This document shows positions 39,794 to 41,298 of a DNA stretch of 41,298 bases, piece by piece. The stretch covers positions 1 to 41,298 of the forward strand of contig NZ_JAAKZV010000043.1 of the NCBI RefSeq assembly GCF_011044975.1, in the 5' to 3' direction. Made by a program: the position numbers and the translations under genes. Numbering within the stretch: position 1 is the stretch's first letter; each line of letters begins with the position of its first letter. This DNA comes from Streptomyces coryli (lineage in GTDB: Bacteria > Actinomycetota > Actinomycetes > Streptomycetales > Streptomycetaceae). Below the pieces are notes generated by a model. It did no database searches, was not told the DNA's origin, and saw nothing but the letters and a program-made list of their open reading frames with translations.

Positions 39794-41035
39794 TCAGTTC
39801 TGCACCCGGAGCCGTTCGGGCGGGGTGGTGGCTGGTTCCGGCAGGCGTAGCGGCTCGTTGCCGGGGGTGAGGGAGCCGAGTACGGCGGGTCCGCTGGCGC
39901 CGGTGGCGGAGGGGATGTTGCCGGCCAGCTGGCAGTAGGACAGGTAGCCCAGCAGTGCGAACAGGTAGGCTTCCTTGCCCTGCGCATCGAGCCCGAGTTC
40001 CGCGCTGTCGGCCAGGCGCAGGTGCGGCCCGCAGCGGGCGGCGATGCGGGCCATCAGTACCGGGTTGCGCACGCCGCCGCCGGAGACCACCAGTTCGCTG
40101 AGCTGGTGGGTGGTGCATGCCTGGGCGACCAGGGCGGCGGTCAGCTCGGTGACCGTGGCCACGACGTCGTCGGCCGCGGTCTGCTGTCCGTCCAGATGCT
40201 GGTGCAGGTACCGGGCGTTGAAGATTTCCTTGCCGGTCGATTTCGGTGCCGGCAGCCGGTAGTACGGCTCGTCCAGCAGCCGCTGCAGCAGCCCGGTGTC
40301 GACTTTCCCGCGTGCGGCCCGTGCTCCGCCGGCGTCCATGGTCTGGGTCCCGCCGCTGGCGGCGACCGCGGCGGCGTCGATGAGCGCGTTCGCCGGCCCC
40401 AGGTCATAGGCAACCACACCCCCACCCCCACCACCGCTGCCGTCGCGGTCCCGGTCACCGGCGGTGCCGTCGCCGGCGTTGTGGCCGGTCCGTACGGTGA
40501 TGTTGGCGATCCCGCCCAGGTTCAGTGCCCCGCGCCGTTGTGGTCCGGCCGGCAGCAGCAGTGCGTCCATGGTCGAGGCCAGCGGTGCGCCTTGCCCGCC
40601 TTTGGCGATGTCCCGGGTGCGCAGATCGGAGATGACCGGCAGTCCGGTCGCCTCGGCGATCCAGGCGGCCGCGCCCAGCTGCAGGGTTCCTTTGGCCCGG
40701 CTTCCTTCCACCCAGTGGTAGACGGTCTGTCCGTGCGAGACCACCAGGTCCGCCGCGCCTCCGGCCACGGTCGCGCAGGCCTGGGCGGCGACGCGGCCGA
40801 AGAACTGCCCCAGTTCGGTGTCGAGCCGGCACACCTCTTCCATGGTGGTCGCCGCGGGCGGCAGGCAGGCGGCGATCCGCCGCCGCAGCGCGGTAGGAAA
40901 GCCGGCGCTGTGCAGCCCGAGCGGGCGCAGCACCAGTTCGGCGCCGTCGCGCCACAGTTCGGCGGCGCAGGCGTCCACCGCGTCGTAGGAGGTGCCGCTG
41001 AGCAGCCCGACCACGGTCACCGGATGATCCTTCAC
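39794..41035 (-). CDS. anmK: Anhydro-N-acetylmuramic acid kinase
   Basis: 413 residues from GTG 41033-41035; the frame is open further upstream but without family resemblance, and the GTG has no strong ribosome binding site. The ASKHA-type phosphate loop VVGLLSGTSYDAVDAC (usual form GTSxDGxD) is at the N-terminus; LVVSHGQTVYHW, LNLGGIANITV and VAYDLGPANALIDA follow, and LVVSGGGVRNPVLMARIA closes the adenosine site. A Gly/Asp-rich insertion (GDRDRDGSGGGGGG) near residue 195 is unusual. The enzyme opens and phosphorylates 1,6-anhydroMurNAc to MurNAc-6-phosphate during cell-wall recycling in the cytosol. It stands alone, flanked by 7-bp repeat arrays. Confidence 0.93.
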   Translation of the reverse strand: MKDHPVTVVGLLSGTSYDAVDACAAELWRDGAELVLRPLGLHSAGFPTALRRRIAACLPPAATTMEEVCRLDTELGQFFGRVAAQACATVAGGAADLVVSHGQTVYHWVEGSRAKGTLQLGAAAWIAEATGLPVISDLRTRDIAKGGQGAPLASTMDALLLPAGPQRRGALNLGGIANITVRTGHNAGDGTAGDRDRDGSGGGGGGVVAYDLGPANALIDAAAVAASGGTQTMDAGGARAARGKVDTGLLQRLLDEPYYRLPAPKSTGKEIFNARYLHQHLDGQQTAADDVVATVTELTAALVAQACTTHQLSELVVSGGGVRNPVLMARIAARCGPHLRLADSAELGLDAQGKEAYLFALLGYLSYCQLAGNIPSATGASGPAVLGSLTPGNEPLRLPEPATTPPERLRVQN

Positions 41036-41223
41036 GCGGCCATCATGGCAGCCGCCGCGGACCCGCCCCCCTTGTCCGGACCCTTGCGCAGCAGGACGGG
41101 ACGGCGGGCCCGCGAACGACCCGCCGCAAACCATACATATCGGACACTTGGCTGGTGGGGAAGCCACGACCCCGGGCGTGGAGCGCCGCCCTCTACGCCC
41201 CCTCACCGTTCGCCCCTCGCCTG

Positions 41224-41271
41224 CTCGCTGTTCGCTGTTCGCTGTTCGCCGTTGCGGTTCGCTGCTTGCCG
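41224..41271 (+). repeat. Tandem 7-bp repeats (TTCGCTG type) upstream of anmK
   Basis: CTCGCTG, two TTCGCTG, TTCGCCG, a 6-base unit TTGCGG, TTCGCTG and CTTGCCG follow each other. The unit is unrelated in sequence to the arrays beyond the 3' end of anmK but has the same length. It lies about 190 bp upstream of the anmK start. Confidence 0.75.
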
Positions 41272-41298
41272 CGTCGGCGCCGGCTGCTGTCGCCCGCC

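Noticed and set aside
39297-40118. Minus-strand frame with GYGLRAT repeats as a repetitive protein
   Set aside because: The 7-bp period gives the same peptide in all frames, and the upstream part is antisense-frame noise within anmK.

Overview
This window looks like an accessory stretch of a Streptomyces-type actinomycete chromosome. The DNA is very GC-rich with strongly GC-biased third codon positions, GTG starts are common, and the families are typical of that group (LCP protein, CspA, FG-GAP lipoprotein, aminoglycoside phosphotransferase-like proteins, paired acyl-CoA dehydrogenases, actinobacterial IS21, IS30 and IS5 relatives). No species can be named from sequence alone. No rRNA, tRNA or CRISPR array was recognised.

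Left part (1-8 kb): a partial FG-GAP repeat lipoprotein; a gene graveyard with a reductase fragment and a frameshifted LysR remnant divergent from an NTF2-like gene; an SDR oxidoreductase; a P-loop kinase followed by an APH-like kinase; then a sharp breakpoint near 5.26 kb where the C-terminal part of an MFS transporter meets an ABC substrate-binding protein that has lost its N-terminus. The latter leads into an ornithine-cyclodeaminase-like gene (ATGA overlap) and an Asp/Glu/hydantoin racemase.

Middle left (8.2-14 kb): an apparent catabolic locus with a DAO-type flavin oxidoreductase, a TetR regulator, and a divergent amidohydrolase - esterase - FAD-linked oxidase run. The amidohydrolase carries an in-frame TAG about 47 codons before its natural end, which overlaps the esterase start by ATGA.

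14-23 kb: small accessory genes and remnants (an IS30-derived fusion, GNAT, hypothetical proteins, a dTDP-sugar-reductase-like epimerase, a second APH-like kinase, a Zn-ribbon-like protein) and an IS21-family element (istA/istB) whose istA is frameshifted near its 3' end.

23-32.6 kb: a GH29 alpha-L-fucosidase with a discoidin-like module, a PIG-L deacetylase, an HxlR regulator divergent from an EthD gene with two matching 17-bp palindromes between them, CspA with a strong terminator, a small membrane protein, a methyltransferase followed by a stand-alone DnaB N-terminal-domain protein, an aldo/keto reductase and an arginase-family protein.

32.6-41.3 kb: a decayed IS5-family element, an LCP-family protein, a quinone-oxidoreductase-like gene with two acyl-CoA dehydrogenases in one operon, and AnmK. 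This end is unusually rich in short tandem repeats of 6, 7, 9, 11 and 14 bp, including 7-bp arrays on both sides of anmK and a 9-bp array inside a coding region.
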